From contig NZ_CP028561.1 of assembly GCF_002165255.2 (NCBI RefSeq), forward strand, positions 2,604,001 through 2,668,000: a stretch of DNA of 64,000 nt, in the 5' to 3' direction. This DNA comes from Acinetobacter sp. WCHA45. Lineage in GTDB: Bacteria; Pseudomonadota; Gammaproteobacteria; Pseudomonadales; Moraxellaceae. The position numbers were made by a program, and so were the translations under genes. Positions 38,674 through 51,961 of this stretch are shown piece after piece (positions within the stretch are counted from its first letter, which is position 1; each line of letters starts with the position of its first letter). Below the pieces are notes generated by a model. It was not told where the DNA came from. It worked only from the letters and a program-made list of their open reading frames with translations, and searched no databases.

Positions 38674-41055
38674 TTAACGCTTTGGTTTCACTTTAGGTTT
38701 TGATTTTCCTGAGAATGGTTTTTTGTCACCTGTTTCACGTGGCGGTAAACCTGTATGTTGCGTTAAGATCTGCCCTTTTTGTGGACGTTTCTGACCTGAT
38801 TGTGGCTGAGATTGCGCTTGACCACGCTTCGCTGAATCACCTGCAACAGTTGAGTTCTTTTTACGTGCAGATTTATATTCACCTTCAGCCGTACCTTGTG
38901 GCTGATAGGTTGGGATCAGATGCTGCTTCGAATTACCAATTAAATCCGAACGCCCCATCTCTTTCAGTGCTTCACGTAACAAAGGCCAGTTATTTGGATC
39001 ATGATAACGCAAGAATGCTTTATGCAGACGGCGACGCTTTTCACCTTTCACAATATCGACATTTTCAGTATAACGTGCCACTTTAGACAACGGATTTTTG
39101 CCTGTGTAGTACATCGTGGTCGCAGTGGCCATTGGTGATGGGTAGAAGGTTTGTACCTGATCAGCACGGAAACCATTTTTCTTCAACCAAATCGCCAAGT
39201 TCATCATGTCATAATCGGTGGTACCTGGATGCGCTGCAATGAAGTATGGAATGAGATATTGTTCCTTACCTGCTTCCTTACTGAAACGCTCAAACATTTG
39301 TTTAAAGCGGTCATACGTCCCAATTCCCGGTTTCATCATCTTCGACAATGGGCCTTGTTCAGTATGCTCAGGTGCAATTTTTAAATAGCCACCCACATGA
39401 TGCTGTACCAATTCTTTCACATATTCAGGGTTCAATACCGCAAGGTCATAACGTAGACCAGAACCAATCAAAATCTTCTTCACACCTTTGATTTCACGCG
39501 CTTTACGATAAAGCTGAACAAGAGGCGCATGATCGGTATGTAGGTTTTGACAAACCCCTGGATAAACACAAGATGGCTTACGACAATTTTTTTCAATTTC
39601 AGGGTCGTTACAGTGCAAACGATACATGTTTGCCGTTGGGCCACCTAAGTCTGAGATAATGCCTGTAAATTGAGGTGCCGTATCACGAATTTTTTCGATT
39701 TCACGCAAAATCGAATCTTCAGAACGGTTTTGAATAATACGACCTTCATGTTCAGTAATTGAACAGAAGGTACATCCGCCAAAACAACCACGCATGATAT
39801 TGACCGAGAATTTGATCATATCAAAGGCTGGGAAACGTGCATTTCCATAAGAAGGATGCGGTAAACGTGCATAGGGTAAATCAAACACATAATCCATTTC
39901 CTCAGTGGTCAGAGGAATTGGTGGTGGGTTGATCCAGACATCACGTTCACCGTGGCGCTGCACCAAGGCACGCGCATTGCCTGGGTTGGTTTCAAGATGC
40001 AGAATACGGTTGGCATGGGCATACAGCACATGATCATCAGCAACGGCTTCAAAAGACGGTAAACGAATCACCGCCAATTCACGCGGAGGTAATTTATGTT
40101 TAATCGCTTTTGATGGCGCAGGCTTTAACTGCACAATCTGTGTATCTGGATCGAGCTGGTCGCCTTCACGCACAATTGGATTGGCAACGATTTCTTTTTG
40201 GAAATTCTGATACTGCGCTAATGAGTTACCTTTTTCTTTTTCAACTTCACAGCCATCAATATCTTCAGTCATGACATAAGGATTAATAATTGGATCGACA
40301 CGTCCAATGGTATCCACGTCATTACTGGCAATTTCAACGAATTTGGCTTTAGATGCTTTATTATGCTTATTAATAATAAATGCTGTACCACGAACATCTG
40401 TAATTTCGTGGATTTTCTCACCTTTGGCTAAACGATGCATCACATCGATAATCGCACGCTCGCCATTACCATACATCAATAGATCAGCTTTTGAGTCCAT
40501 CAAAATAGAGCGGCGAACTTTGTCTGACCAATAATCATAATGTGCAATACGACGCAAGCTGCCTTCAATACCACCAAGCAAGACAGGAACGTCAGGAAAA
40601 GCCTCACGGCAACGCTGACAATACACCGTGGCAGCACGATCTGGACGTTTATTCGGTTCATTATTTGGCGAATAGGCATCATCTGAACGAATTTTACGAT
40701 CTGCCGTATAACGGTTGATCATTGAATCCATATTGCCTGCCGTTACCCCCCACGCAATGGTTGGTTTACCTAAAACACGGAAACTTTCAACATTGGTCCA
40801 ATCTGGTTGAGCAATAATACCTACACGGAAGCCTTGTGCTTCGAGCACACGCCCAATCACACCCGATACAAAAGATGGATGATCAATATAAGCGTCACCA
40901 CAAACCAAAATAAAGTCACACGCATCCCAGCCGAGTTGATCCATTTCTTCTCGTGACATCGGCAAAAATGGTGCGGGTTCAAAACACGACGCCCAATATT
41001 TGTCGTAATCAAACAACGCTTTTGGCGCGGTCTGCATAGTATAGGCAGTAGACAT
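38674..41055 (-). CDS. YgiQ-family radical SAM protein
   Basis: Large UPF0313/YgiQ radical S-adenosylmethionine protein of 793 residues. The N-terminal part has a cobalamin-binding-like Rossmann region with [19 protein letters not shown]. The radical SAM cluster motif is [17 protein letters not shown] (Cys-x3-Cys-x2-Cys) near residue 420. The segment [13 protein letters not shown] follows. A Lys/Gln/Arg/Gly-rich disordered tail makes up about the last 70 residues. The function of YgiQ is unknown. It is monocistronic with its own terminator. Confidence 0.93.
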   Translation of the reverse strand: MSTAYTMQTAPKALFDYDKYWASCFEPAPFLPMSREEMDQLGWDACDFILVCGDAYIDHPSFVSGVIGRVLEAQGFRVGIIAQPDWTNVESFRVLGKPTIAWGVTAGNMDSMINRYTADRKIRSDDAYSPNNEPNKRPDRAATVYCQRCREAFPDVPVLLGGIEGSLRRIAHYDYWSDKVRRSILMDSKADLLMYGNGERAIIDVMHRLAKGEKIHEITDVRGTAFIINKHNKASKAKFVEIASNDVDTIGRVDPIINPYVMTEDIDGCEVEKEKGNSLAQYQNFQKEIVANPIVREGDQLDPDTQIVQLKPAPSKAIKHKLPPRELAVIRLPSFEAVADDHVLYAHANRILHLETNPGNARALVQRHGERDVWINPPPIPLTTEEMDYVFDLPYARLPHPSYGNARFPAFDMIKFSVNIMRGCFGGCTFCSITEHEGRIIQNRSEDSILREIEKIRDTAPQFTGIISDLGGPTANMYRLHCNDPEIEKNCRKPSCVYPGVCQNLHTDHAPLVQLYRKAREIKGVKKILIGSGLRYDLAVLNPEYVKELVQHHVGGYLKIAPEHTEQGPLSKMMKPGIGTYDRFKQMFERFSKEAGKEQYLIPYFIAAHPGTTDYDMMNLAIWLKKNGFRADQVQTFYPSPMATATTMYYTGKNPLSKVARYTENVDIVKGEKRRRLHKAFLRYHDPNNWPLLREALKEMGRSDLIGNSKQHLIPTYQPQGTAEGEYKSARKKNSTVAGDSAKRGQAQSQPQSGQKRPQKGQILTQHTGLPPRETGDKKPFSGKSKPKVKPKR

Positions 41056-41221
41056 GGCTTGCGAATCTCGGCTAGCAGATGGAGGAGAGACATCTAAAGA
41101 TGAAAGCCGATCATTTTAGCATGAATTCAATTCATTTTTATAGATCAAAAAACAAACAGAAGCATTTCCTCAAAAAGTATTTGTAACTTATTGAGGAAAT
41201 AGCATCATAAAATGTTGATAA

Positions 41222-41731
41222 TTATATTTCTTCGTTCAAGAAGCCTTCTTTAATTTCAGAAGGTAAATCTTGATGCCACCACGTATAAATAGAAGCTTTA
41301 ATTTCTTCATCTTCATCAGGATCATTCAATGGTTCATCATCTTCACGAATAAGCTCATCGCCATCAAATTTGAACCAAAACTCCCATGGATCATCATCAC
41401 CACAGCCCCAAGCTTGTGCATGAATATCAGGTAATAATCCTTTTAAAAATAATAAAATATTTTCAATGTTTTCATCGCCATTTGAGCCATGGGTAAAATC
41501 TAGGACAGCAAATCCATCAACATAGTGCAATGTCTCTGGCGCAAGATCATGTTCAATCGAATCAATCAAATCAACTAGCTCTTGAGTAATCTCATCCGCT
41601 TGCGGATTAATGAGTAAAGCTGTCTGAATGAACTTTTCTTCATCTCCATGATGTGTAGTAAATAAGACCTCTAATTGTCCCATGATTGTTGAGTCAGGAT
41701 GTTTATAATAAACTCGACTATGTAATTCCAT
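41222..41731 (-). CDS. Hypothetical acidic protein
   Basis: Unknown. It is a 169-residue soluble protein with a very acidic C-terminal half (stretches such as DGDELIREDDEPLNDPDEDE). There is no signal peptide or membrane span. Aromatic residues cluster near residues 109-118 (CGDDDPWEFWFKFDG). The length and charge pattern resemble small immunity or anti-toxin-like orphans, but no family was recognised. It stands alone between ygiQ and an MFS gene. Confidence 0.7.
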   Translation of the reverse strand: MELHSRVYYKHPDSTIMGQLEVLFTTHHGDEEKFIQTALLINPQADEITQELVDLIDSIEHDLAPETLHYVDGFAVLDFTHGSNGDENIENILLFLKGLLPDIHAQAWGCGDDDPWEFWFKFDGDELIREDDEPLNDPDEDEEIKASIYTWWHQDLPSEIKEGFLNEEI

Positions 41732-41815
41732 CTTATCTCCCCCAATTTTAATATTATCTCTACACCCAAATAGGTGTTTGTTTAAATTACTAAATTTTCA
41801 GGACTTTTATCAAGT

Positions 41816-43033
41816 TTATGCGACTTTATTTGTTGTTTTAGTTTCGTTTTTCATTAAGTGTATCGCGAGCGCAAAACCAATCACTAAGACCACTCCGACA
41901 CTCAAATTAATTCCAATCCATCCAAAATGCTCCCAGACCAAACCACCACTACTCCCAAGCAAACTTGAGCCGATGTAATAGCAAAATAAATACAGCGAAG
42001 AAGCAACTGCCCGATATTGTACCGCCTGAACGGAGACCCAACTACTGGCTGTCGAATGTGCCGCAAAAAATGAAAAAGTGAAAATCGTCAATCCCAGTAA
42101 AATTGCCCAAAGCAAAGGAATAAGCGTAATGAACAGACCAACCATCATGCTAAATAATAAAAAAGGCAGCACTTTTGCTCGACCATATTGATACCCCCAT
42201 CGCGCAGCTTTCGGTGAACTATAAATTCCAGCAAGATAAGCAATCGAAATCACACCAATCCATGCTTGTGATAAGTGAAATGGTGCTTCTAATAAATGAT
42301 AGCTAATGTAGTTAAATACTGTCACTAAACAGCCCATTAAGATAAAACCTTGGGCAAATAAAATCCTTAATTTTGAATCTCTTAAGTTCTGCTCAAATGC
42401 ATCCTTAAAGCGAGAAAACCGAAAGGGATACGGTTTAAAGTGCTGAGATTTGGGCAATAAAAAATAGAATAAACAAGCGATAATCAGATTTAGAAAACCA
42501 ATAATATAAGTAGCAGATTGCCAAGAAATAAAATCAACTAAAACCCCAGCGATTAAACGCCCCCCCATTCCACCAATTGCCGTACCTGAAATATACAGCC
42601 CCATGGCAAAACCGATATCTTTTTGTGCGATCTCCTCCCCGATATAAGTCATTGCAACCGCTGCGACACCACTCACAGCTAAGCCAATAAAAATACGAGT
42701 AGTCAGAAAAATTTCCCAAATCGGAAATGAAGCACTAATTAGCAATAATACGGAAACAAAAAATAAGGCAAACACCATAATCCTTTTGCGTCCATAACGA
42801 TCAGATATGAATCCTGTGAACAACAAACCAATCGCGAGTGCAATGGTTGAAAAAGATAAAGGGAAACTACTGTGCGTTGGTGTGACCTGAAAGAATTTTG
42901 CAAAGATCGGCATCATTGGCTGTACACAGTACAAGGATGAAAAGGAAGCAAAACCAGCAAAGAACAAAGACCATAAAATCGCGGTAAACGATTTTGAACC
43001 ATATTCAATATGGGTTTTGACAATGTCCGACAT
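41816..43033 (-). CDS. MFS transporter, YnfM/arabinose-efflux-like
   Basis: Twelve-helix major facilitator protein of 405 residues. Motif A is TGFISDRYGRKRIMVFALFF (helices 2-3) and motif C-like GTAIGGMGGRLIAGVLVDF lies in helix 5. The N-terminal QPMMPIFAKFFQVTPTHSSF is typical of the YnfM/YbcL-type putative exporters. The substrate is unknown. The start codon is followed upstream by the Csr-type sRNA locus on the opposite strand. Confidence 0.87.
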   Translation of the reverse strand: MSDIVKTHIEYGSKSFTAILWSLFFAGFASFSSLYCVQPMMPIFAKFFQVTPTHSSFPLSFSTIALAIGLLFTGFISDRYGRKRIMVFALFFVSVLLLISASFPIWEIFLTTRIFIGLAVSGVAAVAMTYIGEEIAQKDIGFAMGLYISGTAIGGMGGRLIAGVLVDFISWQSATYIIGFLNLIIACLFYFLLPKSQHFKPYPFRFSRFKDAFEQNLRDSKLRILFAQGFILMGCLVTVFNYISYHLLEAPFHLSQAWIGVISIAYLAGIYSSPKAARWGYQYGRAKVLPFLLFSMMVGLFITLIPLLWAILLGLTIFTFSFFAAHSTASSWVSVQAVQYRAVASSLYLFCYYIGSSLLGSSGGLVWEHFGWIGINLSVGVVLVIGFALAIHLMKNETKTTNKVA

Positions 43034-43159
43034 AAATCAGCTTTTTCTACAGGTCTGGTTTGATTTTAGTCCCTTTTAGACTTCCTGTAATGGCTGCCTT
43101 TAAAAAAACCTGAAAAGTTGGGCATTGCATATAGTTTTCTGCAAAATGACCCTATATTT

Positions 43160-43177
43160 TGTAGGCTAAAACGTACA
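43160..43177 (+). promoter_or_regulatory. GacA-box-like upstream activating site
   Basis: TGTAGG-CTAAAA-CGTACA matches the GacA/UvrY site TGTAAG-N6-CTTACA in 10 of 12 arm positions with exact spacing. Its centre is about 65 bp before the predicted start of the sRNA. Confidence 0.7.
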
Positions 43178-43221
43178 CGAGTTGGGGTAATTAGCGAATA
43201 TACGACTAAAGTTTAATTATC

Positions 43222-43227
43222 TATGAT
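43222..43227 (+). promoter_or_regulatory. -10 element of the Csr-type sRNA
   Basis: TATGAT, with a poor -35 region as is usual for activator-dependent GacA promoters. It predicts a start near 43234. Confidence 0.5.
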
Positions 43228-43233
43228 ATTAAT

Positions 43234-43352
43234 CATAAAGAGATAGGATGTCTCATTCAGAACAACAAGAAACACAGGATGTGGTCGTTGACAGGAGTTA
43301 ACGGCAAGAAACCAAATATGAAAAAGCCTCGACAGGATGTCGGGGCTTTTTC
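43234..43352 (+). ncRNA. CsrB/RsmY-type regulatory RNA that sequesters CsrA
   Basis: Predicted RNA of about 119 nt. It carries four repeats of the CsrA-binding CAGGATG type (TAGGATG, CAGGATG, CAGGAGT, CAGGATG), each presented in a hairpin loop. The hairpins are GAGAT-AGGAT-GTCTC at 43240-43254, CACA-GGA-TGTG at 43273-43283, CGTTGAC-AGGA-GTTAACG at 43286-43303, and the terminator stem at 43321-43351 with loop AGGAT. Length, loop motif and a GacA-like box upstream are those of the RsmY/RsmZ and CsrB/C families. It should titrate CsrA away from target mRNAs under GacSA control. A 17-codon ORF inside (43248-43301) is probably fortuitous. Confidence 0.8.
43321..43352 (+). terminator. Terminator of the Csr-type sRNA with AGGAT loop
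   Basis: Thirteen-base-pair stem AAAAAGCCTCGAC/GTCGGGGCTTTTT (one G-T pair) whose loop is AGGAT. It ends in T5. Confidence 0.88.
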
Positions 43353-43454
43353 TATTGATAAAGAGATATTCACATGATCATAAAGTAACTGTTATTGACT
43401 CATTTATTCGTGGTTAATACCATCCATTTAACTTAACGCTAACGGTTTATTATT

Positions 43455-44030
43455 TTGCAATTCATCTCCACTCACGATGATCAACAACGATCTATAAAAA
43501 AATTAAAAAGGCTGATTATTCAAATAAGCTTGATTGTGATTGCAATCAATATGACAGCTTGCAGTAGTTTAAGTGGATCATTCGCCAATCGCTCTACTCA
43601 GTTGTCATCTGGACTACAAAATGCCTATTCTGTTTCTCCAAATACGGCCAATCGTTTATCTCCTATGATTGTGCAAAGTGCCGAGCGTTATGATGTATCA
43701 CCCACTTTACTCGCTGCGCTCATTCGCCAAGAATCAAATTATAATAGTTCAGCACGCTCCCCTACAGGTGCGATCGGTTTAACTCAAATAGTTTCGACTC
43801 ATTGGCGCGAGTCTTGTCCTGGCAATCTTTATGATGAAAATACTAATATTAATTGCGGTGCATATATCCTATCGACCTATTATAAATCTGCAGGCAGTTG
43901 GTCAAAGGCCGTAGCGTATTATAATGTTGGGCCATCAGGTTATGAACGGAGTTTTTGGACACGCCATAAAGGTAAAAAGTATGCTCGTTCAGTAAAACGT
44001 CATGAAAAAATCTTAAAAAAAGCCCTATAA
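43455..44030 (+). CDS. Lytic transglycosylase (SLT domain) lipoprotein
   Basis: Peptidoglycan lytic transglycosylase of 191 residues, predicted lipoprotein with lipobox INMTAC (Cys about residue 36). The catalytic SLT domain starts near residue 68. It has the Glu in ALIRQESNYNSSARSPTGAI, the GLTQIV segment, and AVAYYNVGPSGYERSFW at the active-site wall. The end is basic. The only start in frame before the lipobox Met is TTG at 43455, because a stop lies just upstream at 43440. The N-terminal 15 residues before the hydrophobic core are therefore uncertain. Confidence 0.85.
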   Translation: MQFISTHDDQQRSIKKLKRLIIQISLIVIAINMTACSSLSGSFANRSTQLSSGLQNAYSVSPNTANRLSPMIVQSAERYDVSPTLLAALIRQESNYNSSARSPTGAIGLTQIVSTHWRESCPGNLYDENTNINCGAYILSTYYKSAGSWSKAVAYYNVGPSGYERSFWTRHKGKKYARSVKRHEKILKKAL

Positions 44031-44046
44031 AATAAAGCGTAAATAA

Positions 44047-44074
44047 GAAACCATGCTCTTAGGCATGGTTTTTA
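44047..44074. terminator. Bidirectional terminator
   Basis: Stem AAACCATGC/GCATGGTTT with T-run on both strands, between the transglycosylase and cysK. Confidence 0.8.
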
Positions 44075-44091
44075 TTCGCTGAATAATGAAA

Positions 44092-45093
44092 TTATGCTTC
44101 GCCAAACAAACCTTCAAATAACACCGAAGACAAATAACGCTCACCACTATCAGGTAAAATTACAACTATCGTTTTGCCTACATTTTCAGGGCGTTCAGCA
44201 ATTTGTGCCGCGGCCGCCAATGCTGCACCGCTTGAAATACCCACTAAAATTCCTTCTTGCATTGCACATTTTCTTGCCCACTCAATCGCATCCGCACTAT
44301 TCACTGGCAACACTTCATCGACCAAGTTTAGGTCTAAGTTTTTAGGAATAAAATTCGCACCAATCCCTTGAATTTTATGCGGTGCTGGTGTGATGCTTTC
44401 ACCATTTTTAGTTTGGGTAATAATTGGAGATTCAGCAGGTTCGACTGCAACAGAATAAATTGGCTGATTTTGAACTTGCTCAAAATAACGTGAAATTCCT
44501 GTAATTGTTCCACCAGTACCAACACCCGCAACTAAGATATCCACTTGTCCATTGGTTGCCTGCCAAATTTCAGGACCAGTCGTATCAACATGAATTTGAG
44601 GGTTGGCTGGATTTTCAAATTGTTGCGGTAGGAAATAAAGCTCTGGATTCTCAGTCGCTAAACGAACCGCTTCATCGACAGCCCCTTTCATACCCTTTGC
44701 TGGTTCAGTGAGCACTAAATTTGCCCCTAAAGCTTTAAGTACTTTTCTACGCTCTAAGCTCATACTCGCTGGCATGGTCAAAGTAATCGGATAACCTTTT
44801 GCTGCGGCAACGAATGCCAAGGCAATACCTGTATTACCACTGGTTGGCTCAACAATATGCATCCCTGCTTTCAGTACGCCACGTTTTTCCGCATCCGCAA
44901 TCAACGCTGCGCCTATACGGCATTTTACTGAAAATGCGGGATTACGGCTTTCCACTTTTGCCAATACTGTAGCATCTGATTTAATCAAGCGATTGATACG
45001 AACTAAGGGTGTATTACCAATGGCTTCGGCATTGTTTGCATAAACAGCGATACCTAGGTTGGCAGGCGTTGGAAATTGCTGATCGGTCGACAT
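44092..45093 (-). CDS. cysK: Cysteine synthase A
   Basis: PLP-dependent O-acetylserine sulfhydrylase, last step of cysteine synthesis. It has 333 residues. The PLP lysine is in [20 protein letters not shown] (Lys57). The substrate loop is [20 protein letters not shown], and the PLP phosphate loop is [19 protein letters not shown]. The NPAFSVKCR form (not NPSGSVKDR) is that of CysK. It is monocistronic in appearance. Confidence 0.96.
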   Translation of the reverse strand: MSTDQQFPTPANLGIAVYANNAEAIGNTPLVRINRLIKSDATVLAKVESRNPAFSVKCRIGAALIADAEKRGVLKAGMHIVEPTSGNTGIALAFVAAAKGYPITLTMPASMSLERRKVLKALGANLVLTEPAKGMKGAVDEAVRLATENPELYFLPQQFENPANPQIHVDTTGPEIWQATNGQVDILVAGVGTGGTITGISRYFEQVQNQPIYSVAVEPAESPIITQTKNGESITPAPHKIQGIGANFIPKNLDLNLVDEVLPVNSADAIEWARKCAMQEGILVGISSGAALAAAAQIAERPENVGKTIVVILPDSGERYLSSVLFEGLFGEA

Positions 45094-45215
45094 GTTATTT
45101 CCTTATTAGATTTGGAATGATTCTTAAGCATTATAGGCTTGTGAATCTAAGAGGAAAGTAGAAAACATTAAGATTTATGAAAAGTTTTTCCCATATTCAT
45201 AGTTTTCTTCGCCGA

Positions 45216-45791
45216 TTATGCACCCGTAAACCATGAGAAAAACACATAGTCATCGGACGTTTCATAAAATATCTCTATCTCATTCCAATCTGCTGTTAAT
45301 CCTAATGCTAATTTTATATCTGAAGAAATAGGTAAAGTAAAACTTTCAACTGGAGTAACCTCCACACCGTTATGATAAATTCCCCAACGATCAGAGTATT
45401 TTAGATTTTTCGCATTCTGATTTTTCTTTATTAATTTTTGGATAGAATACACTATCCATTGTGTTTGTTCTTGTACTTCTAATTCAGTTAGTTTTTTAAA
45501 ATTAGCTTTCTCTAATATAGGTAATAGCCAAATATCAAAAATGTTTTTTAAATCTGTTGTAGTTGTTTCAAGAATATCCCATTCTTCATAAAAATGAAGT
45601 TGATGAATAACCAGTATTATAAATGCTTCTAATGAATTCAAACCTTGTGATTTTTTACAAATAAAATAGACGGCATCACACATCCCTTCATCGAAAGTCC
45701 TATATTCAACTCGATCACGGGTAGAATTAGATAGTATATTTTTTACTTGTTTAAAATTTGATTTAATTTTTTCTAATGAGATTTCATCCAT
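45216..45791 (-). CDS. Hypothetical protein next to the rRNA operon
   Basis: Unknown. It has 191 residues, A/T-rich codons and no signal or membrane span. The middle is helical (QGLNSLEAFIILVIHQLHFY and KLTELEVQEQTQWIVYSIQK). The C-terminal part (about 140-191) is beta-like with many aromatic residues and ends DDYVFFSWFTGA. No family recognised. It lies immediately downstream of the rRNA terminator, a common landing place for orphan genes, and its composition (Ile/Lys/Asn-rich) differs from neighbouring cysK. Immunity-type function is possible but unproven. Confidence 0.7.
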   Translation of the reverse strand: MDEISLEKIKSNFKQVKNILSNSTRDRVEYRTFDEGMCDAVYFICKKSQGLNSLEAFIILVIHQLHFYEEWDILETTTTDLKNIFDIWLLPILEKANFKKLTELEVQEQTQWIVYSIQKLIKKNQNAKNLKYSDRWGIYHNGVEVTPVESFTLPISSDIKLALGLTADWNEIEIFYETSDDYVFFSWFTGA

Positions 45792-45841
45792 AACATCTTC
45801 TTAATCAATGACAATCATATAATTAAAATAAATGTAACATA

Positions 45842-45877
45842 AAAAACACCCCTAACCGTTAGGTTAGGGGTGTTTAG
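45842..45877 (-). terminator. rRNA operon terminator
   Basis: Stem AAACACCCCTAACC/GGTTAGGGGTGTTT (14 bp) followed by T6 on the minus strand, about 9 bp after the 5S gene. Confidence 0.92.
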
Positions 45878-45885
45878 ATTTAAAA

Positions 45886-45999
45886 GCTGGCGATGACTTA
45901 CTCTCACATGGCAAATGCCACACTACCATCAGCGCTAAGAGGTTTCACTTCTGAGTTCGGGAAGGGATCAGGTGGTTCACTCTTGCTATTGTCGCCAGC
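45886..45999 (-). rRNA. rrf: 5S ribosomal RNA
   Basis: 114-nt 5S rRNA. The ends pair as GCTGGCGA/TCGCCAGC, and the inner sequence contains CCGAACTCAGAAGTGAAAC, the conserved 5S loop. It is the last gene of the rRNA operon. Confidence 0.95.
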
Positions 46000-46179
46000 A
46001 AACTGTTGTGGTGTTTTGGGGTCTTATTGATCATGTTGTGTTTTCACTTCATGTCTGCCTTACTTACGAACCAAAGAGTTATTAACGGATTAGATATTGA
46101 GTCTAACTTTGTGTTCAGCATTTTAACTAGTTTTCACACTAAATCAAGTTATGTATTGAATTTATCTTGAATACAACAA

Positions 46180-46197
46180 CTGTTTGGGTGTTGTATA

Positions 46198-46201
<4 letters not shown>
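46180..46201 (-). other. 23S rRNA processing stem, 3' arm
   Basis: Pairs with 49081-49101 (CTGTTTGGG-TTGTATAGTCA and complement, one bulged base) to form the long RNase III stem around the 23S precursor. Confidence 0.75.
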
Positions 46202-49080
<2,879 letters not shown>

Positions 49081-49086
<6 letters not shown>

Positions 49087-49101
49087 TACAACCCCAAACA
49101 G
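49081..49101 (-). other. 23S rRNA processing stem, 5' arm
   Basis: Complement of the 3' arm at 46180-46201. Together they close the 23S precursor for RNase III cutting. Confidence 0.75.
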
Positions 49102-49469
49102 TCGTTAACACTTACAAGTGAGTGTTAGCGTTGCAAACTTAATTGCTACTATTCGTTGTCTGTGAATTTAATCACCATACAGCTTCAATCTAAATTCATA
49201 TACCAAAACGCTTGATTCAGTGTTTTTGCTAGTTCTCATTTCATTCAACTTAAACAATGAATTGTTTAAATCAAAGAATGAGTGAACAATTTATTTCAGA
49301 CTCAAATTCTAATCTGTTAATGATTAACTACCGCCTCGTCAGCGAGTAGTAAACTGTGATAAATCACAGAAGTTAATAAACTCAAATCAAGATCTCTTTT
49401 GATTTATTTAGATATTTATTAATTTCTATAATTTACTCTAGCTTTGAATTAAATGTTTCATTTAATTCG
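49102..49469 (-). other. Internal transcribed spacer between tRNA-Ala and 23S
   Basis: About 370 bp of A/T-rich transcribed spacer. No further tRNA or ORF is visible. Confidence 0.7.
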
Positions 49470-49545
49470 TGGTGGAGACTAGGAGAGTCGAACTCCTGAC
49501 CTCCTGCGTGCAAAGCAGGCGCTCTACCAACTAAGCTAAGTCCCC
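49470..49545 (-). tRNA. tRNA-Ala (anticodon TGC)
   Basis: 76-nt cloverleaf in the rRNA spacer: acceptor GGGGACT/AGTCTCC, encoded CCA end, anticodon TGC at 49510-49512 between stems CCTGC/GCAGG. Co-transcribed with 16S and 23S. Confidence 0.96.
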
Positions 49546-49581
49546 AGCTTATCATTTAATGAACGACATATCTTTCAGATT

Positions 49582-49658
<77 letters not shown>

Positions 49659-49672
49659 TCAGATACATCTTC

Positions 49673-49694
49673 GAAGAACAACTTGTTGTGGATT
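49673..49694 (-). other. 16S rRNA processing stem, 3' arm
   Basis: Complementary to 51387-51407 in the 16S leader (GAAGAACAACTTGT and GTGGATT blocks, one bulge), forming the RNase III stem around the 16S precursor. Confidence 0.72.
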
Positions 49695-49717
49695 CTTACC
49701 GATCGTCAATCTTTCGT

Positions 49718-51254
<1,537 letters not shown>

Positions 51255-51386
51255 AAAATCATTTGTACTTTACTAAAAGTACTAAATCTGGCTCATCAAT
51301 TTTCTGACTAAAAATTCGCTCAAATAAACTTCGAGAAATTTCTACCATTCAATCAATGAAATATTTTCGATTGATCAACCAGTAAA

Positions 51387-51407
51387 AATCCACACAAGTT
51401 GTTCTTC
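51387..51407 (-). other. 16S rRNA processing stem, 5' arm
   Basis: Leader segment complementary to 49673-49694; see that entry. Confidence 0.7.
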
Positions 51408-51459
51408 TATTCTCTTAATGATCTTCTCGATGATTCGTCATCATCAAGCTAGGTCGGCT

Positions 51460-51487
51460 ATGTTACTCTAATCTAAATTAAAGTCAA
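51460..51487 (-). promoter_or_regulatory. rRNA operon promoter, proximal (P2-like)
   Basis: Minus strand TTGACT (51482-51487), 16-bp spacer, TAACAT (51460-51465). It lies about 205 bp upstream of mature 16S. Confidence 0.65.
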
Positions 51488-51599
51488 CAGGTAATTTCGA
51501 TATTTTTAAAACTCACCAATCAACCCAAGAACCCAACCAATCTAGCCAAATCCTTGTTTCTCAACAAGTTTTTATCTGCATCACCGCCGATGGATGTGC

Positions 51600-51627
51600 A
51601 TTCTACACCATTTCAAAACACACGCAA
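51600..51627 (-). promoter_or_regulatory. rRNA operon promoter, distal (P1-like)
   Basis: Minus strand TTGCGT (51622-51627), 16-bp spacer, TAGAAT (51600-51605), with a strongly A/T-rich stretch upstream (51628-51780) that could act as an UP element. The rest of 51255-51960 is leader and A/T-rich DNA without genes. Confidence 0.65.
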
Positions 51628-51899
51628 GCACTTTTAGAAAATTTAAAATTCGGTTGTTTTTTTTTTAAACTTTAACTTACCTAATTTACTGATTTATATA
51701 ATTTAAAATTTATTAATTTTCTTAAAAGTGAATTTAATAAAAGTAAGTATATGTAATTTCGTAACTTTTCAATAAATACGCTTTAATTATCAGCAAAAAA
51801 ACAACTTTATCTTTATGTTTAGCTTTTATTTTAAGCACCTTACTCCATGCAAAAATTTGTCTCATATTCGATTGATGTTTGAAACTTCACCACCCAAAA

Positions 51900-51936
51900 T
51901 AAAAACAACGGCTTTGATCGTTCAAAACCGTTGTTC
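51900..51936 (-). terminator. Terminator of the BCCT transporter gene
   Basis: Minus-strand stem AACAACGGTTTTGA/TCAAAGCCGTTGTT with a 4-nt loop and T-rich tail. Confidence 0.88.
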
Positions 51937-51961
51937 TCAGTATTGCAATAAGTACTTTCTC

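Noticed and set aside
43248..43301. Seventeen-codon ORF (MSHSEQQETQDVVVDRS) within the sRNA locus
   Set aside because: The would-be start and codons fall within conserved-looking hairpins with GGA loops; the structured RNA explains the sequence better. A dual-function RNA is not excluded.
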